DNA from: Lasiodiplodia sp. COLG20
Lineage: Eukaryota > Ascomycota > Dothideomycetes > Botryosphaeriales > Botryosphaeriaceae
DNA: 64,000 nucleotides
Assembly: GCA_009801085.1 (NCBI GenBank)
Contig: VNWV01000035.1
Coordinates: forward strand, 1 to 64,000
Direction of reading: 5' to 3'
The notes beneath the pieces are model-generated. The model was given only the letters and a program-made list of their open reading frames with translations. It did not search any database and was not told the origin of the DNA. How positions within the stretch are numbered: position 1 is the first letter of the stretch; each line of letters begins with the position of its first letter. Positions 54,002 through 64,000 of the stretch are shown here, piece after piece. Made by a program: the position numbers and the translations under genes.

Positions 54002-55852
54002 TGACAGATTGAAGATCAAAATCATCTATAGTCGTTAGGTAGCGCTGGGCTATAAGAATATTGGTTGGAAGAGAACACCAATTCAGATTCAAGCTACGAA
54101 GTTTCCGCGCTGTTTCCGCATGACCAGTAGAAATGTCTGCCATGCCACGGCATCCCGAAACTCAATAGCCGCAGACCGGACCGTGGCTGCAGGATGCAAT
54201 CTACCACGGAAGGAGCCGGCGATTATCGGATATCTCAACACCAAAAGTGATCCATATCGGAGCAGCACGGAAGCAAATTTGGAGCAACATAATTGGCTGA
54301 AGGCCAATTCTCCCCTCGTGATTCGTCGCAGGTTGGGGACCGATTGTAGGGAAGGAAATTCCGCTGACGTTGGGAGGGAAACAGATTCCGGCGGCTCATG
54401 GCGGAGCGGAAGCCCCTCAAAAGCTTAGCGGATCGGTGCGGTCCCCGGACCGAGCAGGACCCATGTCCATCTTCCCCACGGGGTAGGGCTAGCGGGCGCA
54501 TAAAGTGAAATCCGAGTGGACTTCAGGGTGCGGGGAGCGTCTGGGGAGGAGTGTCGTGGGAGTATGATCCCGTCGGCAATCAGTTTCCACGTGTCTTGGC
54601 AAGGGGATACGGCTAGCTTAAAACGCCTCTTTTCAGCCACCGCTTGGGCTTTGCGGGAGATGCGAGCTTTGCCGTGCGAAATTGCGGGCTCTGATTCTAC
54701 GGGTCGGCGTTTGTGACGTCGTGGCATCGCCCATGGTCGAGAGGAGAGCGCACGCGTGTCAGACGCGCGAAACAGAAGAGGAAGGTGCTTCACAGCGGGG
54801 AAAGTGAGTCAGCAAGAGTGTACGGCCATGACTTCCTTCTCACAAACGGCAGCATCCTCCGAACGACGAGATGAAAGGGCGGCGCGAGGATCTGGTATCA
54901 CAGGCAGCATCGCAAGTGTCTGCTATCGCCTCGGCGGCGGTTTATCGGCGCCGGTCGGCAAGTGTTCGCCGCATCTGTGGTGGCGTCCGGAAGAGAGAGC
55001 GAGTCGTGGTGTCTGGGCGGGCAGGAAGCGGTATGCGATAGCTGACAACCAGCGATTGTGATTGGACGGATAAGGCGCCATCACGTGCGCCTAGGCCCGG
55101 CACGGGCCCTTGGATGGGCGCCAACGCCGCCGTGGCTGCTTAAGCCGCACGCACTTTCTCGCCGCTGTGACGAAGCCGCGCACGCCCAGCGCCTTGTCGA
55201 TCGATTCCATGCAACACCACTTCCTTCACGATCCGGGACGCCGGCAGCTGGCAGACCCGGCAACAGTAGCCCGCGCAGTCATACCGAAGCCGGAAACTCG
55301 ATCGACTGGAAAATCGGGGCGCGGGGAAGACGGCGTGGAGACGGGCTGGGTGAGCGTCGGGGAAAAACGCGGTCCCGCCCTGGTCGGCAGCTGTCCGCCT
55401 CCACCAGCCCAGGCCTCGTAAGCCAAGAGTCACCAGCCGAATCTGGACTGCCGGCCGACAGGAACTGCTGCACGGTCCGCCCGCTATCCATCGAATTGCC
55501 GGCTCAGTCCCAGCGGCTCTCAACGGGCGCTGTCGGCATTGACGGCGACTGGTCGCTATCTCGCTCTGGCCCAAGCTTGCGACTGTGCTAGAAGCATCGC
55601 GCGGCGCCTTGAACGATCCTCATGCACCAAAACTCGACACATGCCGAGACGGAGAGCACCGTGTCCGCCCTGATTTGCTCATACCGGGATGCCTGGTCGC
55701 ACACCCTACCCCGTGGGACCCCGCAATCGCTGCAATCTCGTCGCCTATAAGACCCCCCTCGTCGCTCGCAGGTGGTCAGCGCTCCAGGTCAGCTGCTTCG
55801 CTCCTCCTCACCCACACCCGGACACCAGCGCCAGTTCGACTCTTCAGCAACA
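54002..55852. other. 1.85-kb upstream region of the sugar transporter
   Basis: GC-rich from ~54900 with long chance frames on both strands (for example 55058-55591) but no domain. A TATA-like CTATAAGACC at about 55744 lies ~110 bases before the ATG at 55853 and is a plausible core promoter. CT-rich leader follows. Confidence 0.5.
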
Positions 55853-57712
55853 ATGGCCGACGTCAAGGCTGATATCGCCACCACCGTCCCCGCCGAGGAC
55901 CTCGAGCCCACCAAGACGGTCGAGGTGCTCAAGCATGATGCGAAGTTGGCCACCGAGAAGGAGAAGAGCATGACTCTTCTCCAGGGCATCAAGCTCTACC
56001 CCAAGGCTGTTGCTTGGAGTGTCGCCATTTCGACCTGTATCGTCATGGAGGTCAGTCATCATGGGCAATTCTTTTTCTCGCGGGATTCTAACAATCCTCC
56101 AGGGCTACCAAACCTGTCTGTTGTCGAACTTCTACGCTTTCCCCGAGTTCAACCGGAAATTCGGTGAGCAGCTTCCCGATGGCGATTACCAGGTCCCGGC
56201 AGCATGGCAAGCTGGTCTCAGCAACGGTGTCTACGTTGGCGAAATCATCGGTCTGATGATCAATGGTTGGGCCTCTGACAAATTCGGCTACCGGTGGACT
56301 CTCATCGTGTCCCTCACGTTCCTGACCGGCTTCATCACCATTTTCTTCACTGCGCAGACCGTCGTTGCCCTCCAGGTTGGCGAGATTTTGGCCGGTATTC
56401 CATGGGGTGTCTTCCAGACCCTCACCATCACCTACGCCTCGGAAGTCGTCCCCGTTGCCCTGCGTGGTTACTTGACTACCTACGTCAACATCTGCTGGGG
56501 CTTCGGTCAGCTCATCGGTGTTGGTGTGATCAAGTCGATGCTTCCCCGTAACGACGAGTGGTCTTTCCGCATTCCCTACGCTTTACAGTGGATGTGGCCC
56601 GTTCCTCTCATCGTCATCATCTTCTTCGCTCCCGAGTCTCCCTGGTGGCTCGTCCGTAAGGGCAGGGTTGCAGAGGCCAGGAAGAGTCTCTTGCGCCTCA
56701 CCAGCCTTGATCGGGAAACTGATTTCGATGTCGACGACACTATTGCCATGATTACCCACACCACTGCCCTGGAAAGTGAGTCGACGGCTGGCGCAACCTA
56801 CATGGACTGCTTCAAGGGTGTTGATAGGCGCCGTACCGAGATTATCTGCATGGTGTGGGCTATGCAGAATCTTTCCGGCAATGCCTTCTCCTCTTACTCC
56901 ACGTACTTCCTCCAGCAGGCCGGCCTTCCCACCTCTACTTCTTATTCTTTCGCTCTGGGTCAAGTAAGCAGACACTCCCTGATTGATTAAACCACTAGCT
57001 AACATTTGCCAAGTACGCCATCAACGTTGTTGGAACTTTCTGCGCGTGGTTCCTGATGTCCTGGGGAATCGGACGTCGTTCGCTGTACTTTTACGGATTG
57101 ATCGGCCTTTTCATCATGCTTTTCGTCATGGGCTGCCTTGGCTTTGTCCCTGAAGCTCACCGTGAGGCTGCCTCCATGGGAACCGGTGCCATGATGATCT
57201 GCTGGGCAATGGTCTACCAATGTTCCGTTGGAAGTGTCGCCTACTCCCTGGTCTCCGAAATTTCCAGCCGTCGTCTCCAGGTCAAGACCGTTGTCCTTGG
57301 CAGGAACCTCTACAATGTTGTTGGTAAGTTCTAAGCAGAGAACCCTATTATTTCCAAGTTTCTAACTCTAGATCCAGGTATCATTTGCGGTGTCCTTTCC
57401 CCGTACATGCTTAACCCCGGTGCCTGGGACTGGGGCAACTACACCGGCTTCTTCTGGGCTGGTATCTGCTTCTGCTGCATCATCTACACCTACTTCCGCC
57501 TCCCCGAACCCTCCGGACGCTCCTTCGCCGAGCTCGACCTTCTGTTCGAGAAGGGTGTCAGCGCCCGCAAGTTCGCCACTACCGAGGTCAACGTGTTCGA
57601 GGAGAACATTCACTCTACCGTCGTCGATGCGTACGGTCAGCAGATTGATCCCCTCCACCACACCCACGGAAAGGATGATAAGGAGGGTGCGGTGTACGTC
57701 GAGAAGGTTTAA
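55853..57712 (+). CDS. MFS alpha-glucoside/maltose-type sugar transporter
   Basis: Four exons: 55853-56050, 56103-56963, 57014-57323 and 57378-57712, for 567 aa. The ATG is in good context (caacaATGG). Twelve spans of the sugar-porter family: MEGYQTCLLSNFYAFPEFN (TM1 loop of the maltose-permease group), WASDKFGYRWT (R/K-x-G-R/K-type loop), GIPWGVFQTLTITYASEVVP, the PESPWWLVRKGR motif after TM6 and the inter-domain loop RRTEIICMVWAMQNLSGNAF. Near the end are YSLVSEISSRRLQVKT and RLPEPSGRSFAELDLLFEKG (PET-K/R-equivalent). Role: proton-coupled uptake of maltose or other alpha-glucosides across the plasma membrane. Codon bias is strong (C-ending), suggesting high expression. Confidence 0.93.
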
Positions 57713-58249
57713 AGGGAGGGCTGGAAGAGATGCTAATGGAACTGTACAGTGTGGTGAAGATGGTTTGATGTATCATGGATTACGAAGAGATGGAGTATAT
57801 GGAGCTGGAAAAGATAAGATAACGATACCCTTAATATACTGATATATTCAAAGATGTCCCGAACAGCAAACCGGTGATACAGTTCCGAAGCGAGCACGAG
57901 AAACAGCAAGTTTGATGCATTTCTCAATGTTGAACAATGAGTTGGAGTTTTTATTCGCATAAATCGCAGAACTATCTACTCGGCATTTCCGTCCGGATCT
58001 TCCAGAATATCTCTATACTTTATATGCTAATTTGAAGAGGGGTTGTATACAGCGAAAAACGAGCTGAATTTGTAACAACAGGAAAGCAGACCCAAACGCC
58101 ATCCATCATATGCGTCTCGCGACCAATTCTACCGTCTCAACGGTCTATACAAGCCAAACTCCAACGCCCACGCTATGCAATAAAGGTACCGCTCCATGAT
58201 TTACAGAGTGGAGAACATGCTAAAAACTCTCATACAGTCAAAATCAGTT
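57713..58249. other. Convergent 3' spacer
   Basis: 537 bases between the 3' ends of the sugar transporter (plus) and the P450 (minus). Frames here are short and unsupported. The two 3' UTRs probably fill most of it. Confidence 0.5.
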
Positions 58250-59955
58250 TCACAACTCAACTTCGGGCGTCCTCCTCCTAAACAGAATCTCGGCCTCCGG
58301 GTCGGGGATATGCTCGGACTGGATGACGCTCTGCGGCTGGCCCTTGCCCTCCTCCCAGCGCCAGTCGAAGTGGAGCAGCAGGTGGATGATGGTCACCTTG
58401 ATCTGGGTGGCGGCGAAGAAGCGGCCCGGGCAGGCCTGGCGTCCGTAGCCGAAGCCCATGTGGTCGGCCGACGTGCTGACGAACTGGAAACGGTTGCCGC
58501 TGCCGCCGGATTCTTCGCGCAGCTTGAGGAAGCGGTCGCCCACGAAGCGGTCCGCGTCGCCGCCCCAGCGGCCGCCGGGCGTGCGCATAGTCGAGGTGGG
58601 GATGCCGAGGAGGGCGCCTTTGGGCAGGTAAGTGCCGTCGGAGAGGGTCATGGCTTGCTCGACGCGGCGGTTCATGGCGACTGTGTTGCTGTCAGTGAAG
58701 TGTTCTAAAAAACAGAAGTGTGGGCGGGGGATACTTACGCGCTCCAACCGTATGCAGCCGCTGGCTCTCCTTCATGCAGCTGTCCAGCAACTTCATCTTA
58801 TACAGCGTATTCTTCCTCCACCCGCCATCCTCCCTCAGCACGGCCACGACCTCCTCCCGCACGCGCTCAATCCACTCCGGGTTCTCGGCCAGGTCGTACA
58901 GCAGCGCCATCAGCGTGATGCTCGTCGTGTGTATCGCCGCCACGCTCAGCATCATCTGCTCGCGCACAATGTCGTACTCACGCTCGCCCGCCACCTCGTC
59001 GAACCACGCAATCGCGTCGTCGCTCTTGACCTCCTCGCCCCGCATCTCCGCTTCGAACCGCGCTCTCCGCCGCAACTCCACCTCCGCTCCGACGACGTGC
59101 TTCGCGGCTTTGACTTCGTCACGCACCACGCGCATCTCCGGCAGGAAGCGGTGCGCGATGGGCCGGAGGACTGGCGGCACCACGCGCAAGGCCCGCACCG
59201 CGAAGAACGAGTCGATCGTGTACTTGACGCTGATGGACAGCCAGGTCGGGTCACGGCAGAGGGGTGCGCCGAGGAAGGCGCGGGAGGAGACGCGTGCGGT
59301 GAGTTCGGGCGCGACGTGGAAGAACTTGAGCGCCTGCCACTTGTTGCCATCGGCAGCGCCGGCGTTAGGCGTTAAGAGCGCGGCGGAGGCAACGGACATT
59401 TCATCGGAGAGGGCGGGCGTCAGCGTGTCCAGGGAGAGGGTCAGGTGCTTGCGCACGACCTCCTGCAGGATGTCGTTGCCCGGCCCGATCGGGCTGAAGA
59501 TTTCCAACCCGGAGTAGTGCGGGAAGAAGTTTTGCTCGATGACGCCGGTGAAGGAGAGGCGCGGGTCGTTGCGGATTTCTTCGGCGAAGGCGGCGGGGAG
59601 GATGATGAGGGGGCCGTTGGCGCCGTTGACTTGGAAGGGGCGGGTGGGGTGCTGCGTGTGGTGTGTGTCAGTTGGATGTGGTGGCTGGACAAAAAAGAAA
59701 CGAGTGTTGGTATAGGTAGGTGGATTGACTGACCTCTGCCATGCCTTGAGCCAGAACTTCATTGGCATACCGCACGAAGCGCTCCTTGGTCTTCATGTTC
59801 AGGAAATCCCATGGCACTTTCCCCACGATGGGGATGTTTGGATAAGGTCTGTCCTCGTAGATGAAAGAGTAGATCAGAGCGGCTGCTAACAGCAATACAG
59901 CCAACAGGCACCATGTGGCCCAGCTAAGCTGAGTAGAAAGGAGTTGAGATAACAT
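58250..59955 (-). CDS. Cytochrome P450 monooxygenase (second, different family)
   Basis: Three exons: 59955-59734, 59651-58739 and 58680-58250, for 521 aa. A membrane anchor (LSWATWCLLAVLLLAAALIY) is followed by RPYPNIPIVGKVPW. The I-helix is MLSVAAIHTTSITLMALLYD, the ExxR is CMKESQRLHTV, and the haem loop is FGYGRQACPGRFFA with the thiolate cysteine. The general shape resembles fungal ent-kaurene-oxidase-like P450s. It differs clearly from the first P450, which has FSKGSRQCLG. Substrate unknown; no biosynthetic backbone gene lies in the window. Intron 1 (GTCAGT donor) and intron 2 (GTAAGT) close the frame exactly. Confidence 0.9.
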
Positions 59956-62261
59956 CTTCAAGGAAAAGGCTCGTTGCGATTTGCTTTCCGCTTGTTGCTT
60001 TGGTCATCTTCCGGCCACTGTGCCGCACCCGCCGTTATATATCAGCATGTCGTCCTGCAGAGCAGCAGAACACCCGTCTGACGCATTGAGGCTCCTTCAG
60101 CGACCAGGAACAGGCAACATGTTGGATTCGGCCCTCCGATGGCTCATGGGGTTGCTGCGCCCTGTCCAAATTCACGATGTCCGGTGTTCATGTTGGTGCG
60201 CCACATCGCTTGTATCCTCCAAAAATCGTCCCGGAGGACAACAGGCATCAAACGTGTTGCCTAATGGGCGCACTTCTCGTACGGACTTCTTGCCTACCTG
60301 CGGCCTCCTCCAGGACTTGTACTTCTTTCACGCGTATTTCGAAACCCCCAATTTTGAGGACCTGCGTGAGAGTCCGAAGGAGAGAAAAACAAAGTCCGAC
60401 GTGCACCACATCGTTGCAAGGTACAGCTGACAGTGCCACAGAGCCGGAGAATTAGGCCGCCCATCATGCCCGCAAATGGAAGTATTAATGCAGTTACGCC
60501 ACAGCGAGAGACCCAGATCCTTCAGGATCGGCACGCACGACCAAAATAAACGGCCTGCCGGCGCCTATAGAATGTTGGGCCAAGTGTGGCGGTGGTCACG
60601 TTCGCAAACCAATCACCTGCGGTGGTGTGGATACACAAGTGCCGAATGGCCCCCAAATCATCGCCTACATCCTTGCCGTGTGTGGCCCGACCCGTATCGC
60701 GGCCGATCCTGCAACAATTAGTCGCCTTTCTACTTTTTGCACTATTAGCTCAGCGGGTAGGCGCCGTGTCCATGACGTGCCTTCTTTCTCTGCAGGGCTG
60801 AGAGGCGACCCTTTTTCCTGATAGGGTAATCTCGAGAAACCGCATGCCCGCTTACGGGGTCTCACTTCAGCCACCCCATGTGGCTATTCAGCACAGTCAT
60901 ACTCGACTCAGGTCCCCCTGCTCGGCATCTCAGGTCCCGTGTTCCCATTGGTGGTTTCGGTCCGGGTCGGCCAGCCACGTGAGGCGGAATGTCCGTCCGG
61001 TCTGTGATTGAAAAGGGCTGTGAGGTCATGGGTCTTCTTTTTTCGGCCCTCTCTCTCTTAAGAAACTATTTTTTTCGGTGTGTGTGTTAGGCCGATTCCT
61101 ATCGCCGAGCCACCACCGCCGAGGGCGATGGTGGATGGACGCTGCGGACGTCGCCTTTCGCCGAAGGGGGCCGTCGCCTGCCGGGTGGTGTCTGCCTGAG
61201 CGGATGCGGGTTTCTCCTTCGAAGGACAGATTTAGAGTTTTTGAAGTTGTGAGTCTTTCGGAGGTGAGCAGAGGGTTGCATCGGGTGTTCTGAAGAAATA
61301 CGGTCGTTTGCAGTGCCCCTGCCAAATGAGTCAGCCTCAACCCTGTCACATGATCATGCATCGTAAACCGGCGCAGTGAGCTGTGGAAGCGTTCGGCAGT
61401 CTTGTTCTACAGGGAATACCATGTAGTTACTTCGTGAGCATTTGAAGCAGGTATGCGAACTGAAAACGAGGTTGAGGACTGTACAAACGTAGGATTTCCG
61501 TACTCACAGAGGCACAACACAGTATCTGCACAGGCATGCCATGTAGAAAGCAGTGGCAGGGCTGATATCGCCCATTTATCCACCACCGGCAAGCTGAACA
61601 CAGGAGAAAATAGGTTCGCCAAGCATCAAGTAATTCGGAGCTGGTGCATCGCACGTGTTCGGACACAACAGTGGCTTCCTCACCAAAGCAGCCACAGTTG
61701 CACAGGCTGTTCACAGCGGTGGCAGGATCACTTTGCTTTCTGGCCAGACCGCGACGAATTCAGCGCCAAGGAGTAGTTGCATAATTACTACAGTATTATT
61801 AGCGCAGTATTGGGCCACCAGTCGGATTATAGTGGCACGAGAGTGGTGCAGACAAGAGTTGTCAACCCCGCGTCAAGTTTTAATGTGTCGGTGCGGACCG
61901 CCGGACCGTGCGAGACGTTTGTCAGGCCAGCATGCGTAATAGGTTGCCGCAAGCTAAACCATCGAGATCATAGGGTTGTAAATGAAACAGCTATAGCCGA
62001 TATTCCGACGCTGATCCCTACGCTTGTAGTCAACGGCATGGTAGACAGCGAAACATTAGTGGAATGCCTCACGTGGGTTCATCTACAAGTTCGTGTTTGG
62101 TGGAGAGCTTACGTGGTGAGTTGCCGACTATTAGCCTTCGAATAGGAAGTAATCTCGCGCAATCAAGATGTATATAATTGACCATTAACTGGCTTCTCTG
62201 TCGTCAATAAACCAAAGAAAGTTCTCAATCATCTATCTCGTCTTCTCATCCTCTACACAAA
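59956..62261. other. 2.3-kb stretch without a recognised gene
   Basis: Promoter of the P450, then mixed sequence. A D-arm-like string near 60750 does not fold into a tRNA. A 122-codon plus frame at 61777-62145 has no domain and is not called. A TATA-like GTATATAATT at 62169 lies ~90 bases before the small secreted gene at 62262. Confidence 0.45.
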
Positions 62262-62503
62262 ATGCGTTTCTTCGCCGTCGTCTCTGTTGTCCTGGCCTCT
62301 GTCGTGTCTGTTTCGGCAGTGGCGGTGAGTCACCCCCTCGACAGTTTGGGAGATCTTCTAATGCTCTGCAGTGTGCCGATTGCGAATACTGCAGGCAGGA
62401 CGGTCCAACTTGCGCCATCAACGAGTGCAAGGTAAGATTTTAGACGCTTATGAACTGATGCAATGCTAATTCAACTCAGCCGGAGATCGAGGGTTGGTGC
62501 TAA
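62262..62503 (+). CDS. Tiny secreted cysteine-rich peptide (48 aa precursor)
   Basis: Three exons: 62262-62324 (63 nt), 62372-62431 (60 nt) and 62480-62503 (24 nt). Exon 1 is exactly the signal peptide, MRFFAVVSVVLASVVSVSAV plus A. Exon 2 encodes CADCEYCRQDGPTCAINECK. Exon 3 encodes PEIEGWC and the stop. The mature peptide is only ~27 residues with six cysteines (three possible disulphides). All splice sites are canonical (GTGAGT/CAG, GTAAGA/CAG) at phase 0, and a TATA-like box lies upstream. No family recognised. A candidate secreted effector or signalling peptide. Confidence 0.65.
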
Positions 62504-62766
62504 ATGAAGTTATACTTCGATGATTGGTGGGCAATGATGTAGCGTCATCCTGGAATCACTGTATCTGTGTAAAGACTTGCCAATCAATGCACATGGAAAT
62601 TGAAAGAAAATAACTAATTCTCAATGTGTTCATTTGCAGCATCTCCTAACAACACACATTTATAGCTCTTGTAGCTGTATCGTGACATAATATTGTCTAA
62701 TAAATCAATTTTCCCACATAGCCGCGAGGAATTCGGAAGTAAGAAAGACAACTGGATAAAAACATA

Positions 62767-64000
62767 TTAAGGAAATGGGAGAAGAACAAGAGCAAGTAGA
62801 GACGTAGCGTCAAATTCAACCTCCAAATTTTGACCATCGAGCATCGTTTGGTCATGCATTTTTCCAGAATAGGATACTCCATCATTCCTGAATGGGATAG
62901 GTGAAATGACGGCTCTTCCAACAGCCTGAAGTCCGGTAGGGGACTCGCGCAAAATTAGCGCATGTGTTGGGCTGATGCCACTGCAGTTGCAAACGAGGTC
63001 ACCCTCTTCGACGTGCATATCAGTTATACCGAAAGATCCACGTGAATGTGCAAACCAACAAAGCGAGTTATTTAGCACCGAAGGATTCTTTGGTTTGATT
63101 GGAGTACCTCTCTCCGCACCGGGAAAGTACTTAATCGAAAGGATTCGATTTGTTTTACCTGGTTCGCTGAGGTTCATCACAAATTGGGAGTATTCAACGC
63201 AACCAAAGGACTGGCCCGAATGACGTGCAAGGATTCTTTTCAGCCCCTGGATACATTGCATGAGGTTCGAGTGAGTGGATGGTCGGGTTGTCATCGAACG
63301 AATCCAAGTGTCGATCAATGCGCTGCCTTCATCTTCGTGGTTCGGACCATTCAGTACCATTGCCAAAACTGTCCCGACGATAGATCCGGAGACTGTAAGG
63401 ATGCTTCCAAATTCGTCTGTCTTTGCACCATCTTTTGGACCATGGATATCCAATCTTAGAGTGCTTTGCAACAACCTTCCGACGTGAAACAAATCGTATA
63501 TCGGTGGTCTCTGACTTTCTCGATTTTCTCGGTAGCTTCTCGTTTGAAACAGCCACAAAAGCTCCGAGAATAGCTCTATCGGTGTCTTCGCATAATCGGG
63601 CTCCAGTGGTGGATTCACGACTAGTCCAAGAAGGCCGAAAACCTTGTCTCGTACGTCGGAGCAAAGGGAGGCTTCAAACTTATCCAGGATATGTTCCAAT
63701 CCTTTGGATCCAATGGGAAGCTGTACAGGTGACGGGACATCGATCCTATGCCGCCTTTCCCATTCACGATACAGTACCATTGCGGTACTAGCTGTTATAG
63801 CTCGTGTGTGTTCAAGCATAGATCTTTCGCAAAGATACAGCATTTTACACCATCGATCCCACGTCGTCGTCTTAGAACCGCAGAAAAGCTCGATGGTAGC
63901 TGATAAGACAATCTCCTGGATGATCCAAACTCTCATCCAATATGGCCTTTTGCATAGGTCAGAGAGAACTTTCAAAGGGGCAGCAGGATCCATAAAGATG
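62767..64000 (-). CDS. HET-domain (heterokaryon incompatibility) protein, N-terminus cut by window end
   Basis: Open from the right edge to a stop at 62767, at least 408 codons. An internal Met at 63993 is probably not the true start. CKRPYWMRVWIIQEIVLS is the conserved third block of the HET domain. It is followed by SDVRDKVFGLLGLV, the usual sequence after the domain in this family. The remaining ~250 residues are the variable C-terminal part. HET proteins trigger cell death on non-self recognition. The first HET blocks should lie beyond base 64000. It does not carry the GVV-type motif of the 12-20 kb cluster. Confidence 0.87.
   Translation of the reverse strand, partial: IFMDPAAPLKVLSDLCKRPYWMRVWIIQEIVLSATIELFCGSKTTTWDRWCKMLYLCERSMLEHTRAITASTAMVLYREWERRHRIDVPSPVQLPIGSKGLEHILDKFEASLCSDVRDKVFGLLGLVVNPPLEPDYAKTPIELFSELLWLFQTRSYRENRESQRPPIYDLFHVGRLLQSTLRLDIHGPKDGAKTDEFGSILTVSGSIVGTVLAMVLNGPNHEDEGSALIDTWIRSMTTRPSTHSNLMQCIQGLKRILARHSGQSFGCVEYSQFVMNLSEPGKTNRILSIKYFPGAERGTPIKPKNPSVLNNSLCWFAHSRGSFGITDMHVEEGDLVCNCSGISPTHALILRESPTGLQAVGRAVISPIPFRNDGVSYSGKMHDQTMLDGQNLEVEFDATSLLALVLLPFP

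Noticed and set aside
55058..55591. Long frames on both strands upstream of the sugar transporter
   Set aside because: Several overlapping frames on both strands indicate GC-rich noise. Arg/Ser/Pro-rich products without domains.
60735..60800. tRNA-like TAGCTCAGCGGGTAGGCGCC string
   Set aside because: D-arm-like only. No matching acceptor stem, anticodon arm or GGTTC-type T-arm.
61777..62145. 122-codon plus frame
   Set aside because: No signal peptide, domain or splice support. Could be chance.

Overview
The window is nuclear DNA of a filamentous ascomycete (Pezizomycotina; I cannot fix the class). Genes are split by short GT-AG introns, mostly 45-85 nt, often with a CTAAC/CTGAC branch site. 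The families are typical of such fungi: a NACHT-ankyrin NLR, a HET-domain protein, an EF-hand NADPH oxidase of the NoxC type, two P450s, Dal5-like and maltose-type MFS transporters, and small cysteine-rich secreted proteins. There is no rRNA, CRISPR or convincing tRNA.

Layout. 1-0.26 kb is a perfect 120-bp inverted repeat that cuts a membrane-protein gene. 2-11.6 kb holds a seven-exon P450, an F-box-like protein, a ZIP metal transporter and two small membrane proteins. 12-20.4 kb holds a SesB-like alpha/beta-hydrolase, a PNP_UDP nucleoside-phosphorylase-like protein and, divergently, a NACHT-ankyrin NLR. 20.7-33.4 kb holds metabolic and membrane genes (epoxide-hydrolase-like, DUF1275-like, two SDR-type enzymes), a double-repeat cysteine-rich secreted protein and a ZZ-finger repeat protein. 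33.4-51.6 kb is a more dynamic stretch. It contains a Kex2-type repeat precursor, a pair of inverted paralogues (one broken), a broken 1.9-kb gene, NoxC, a Dal5-like MFS gene, five copies of an 81-bp palindromic element and a 404-bp terminal-inverted-repeat element with a 12-bp target duplication. 51.6-64 kb holds a CorA-like protein, a maltose-type transporter, a second P450, a tiny secreted cysteine-rich protein and a HET-domain gene cut by the window end.

Most exciting region: 12.05-20.35 kb. The two putative effectors (hydrolase and PNP) each end, and the NLR begins, with the same short Gly/Val-rich motif: an aromatic residue, then I, then GVV-x-G-x-(V/I)...G-x-IS. In all three genes an intron interrupts the coding sequence at nearly the same point of this motif. 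In both effectors the motif sits in its own phase-0/phase-0 exon. Effector and NLR sharing a motif in trans is the architecture of fungal amyloid-signalling cell-death systems (NWD2/HET-S and the HELLP/SBP/PNT1 type). Here one NLR appears to serve two different enzyme-fold effectors. The NLR lacks any N-terminal effector domain of its own, which fits signalling by templating.

Gene models were spliced by hand. The reading frame of each final model closes on a multiple of three. Functions come from recognised motifs and were not checked by any search.
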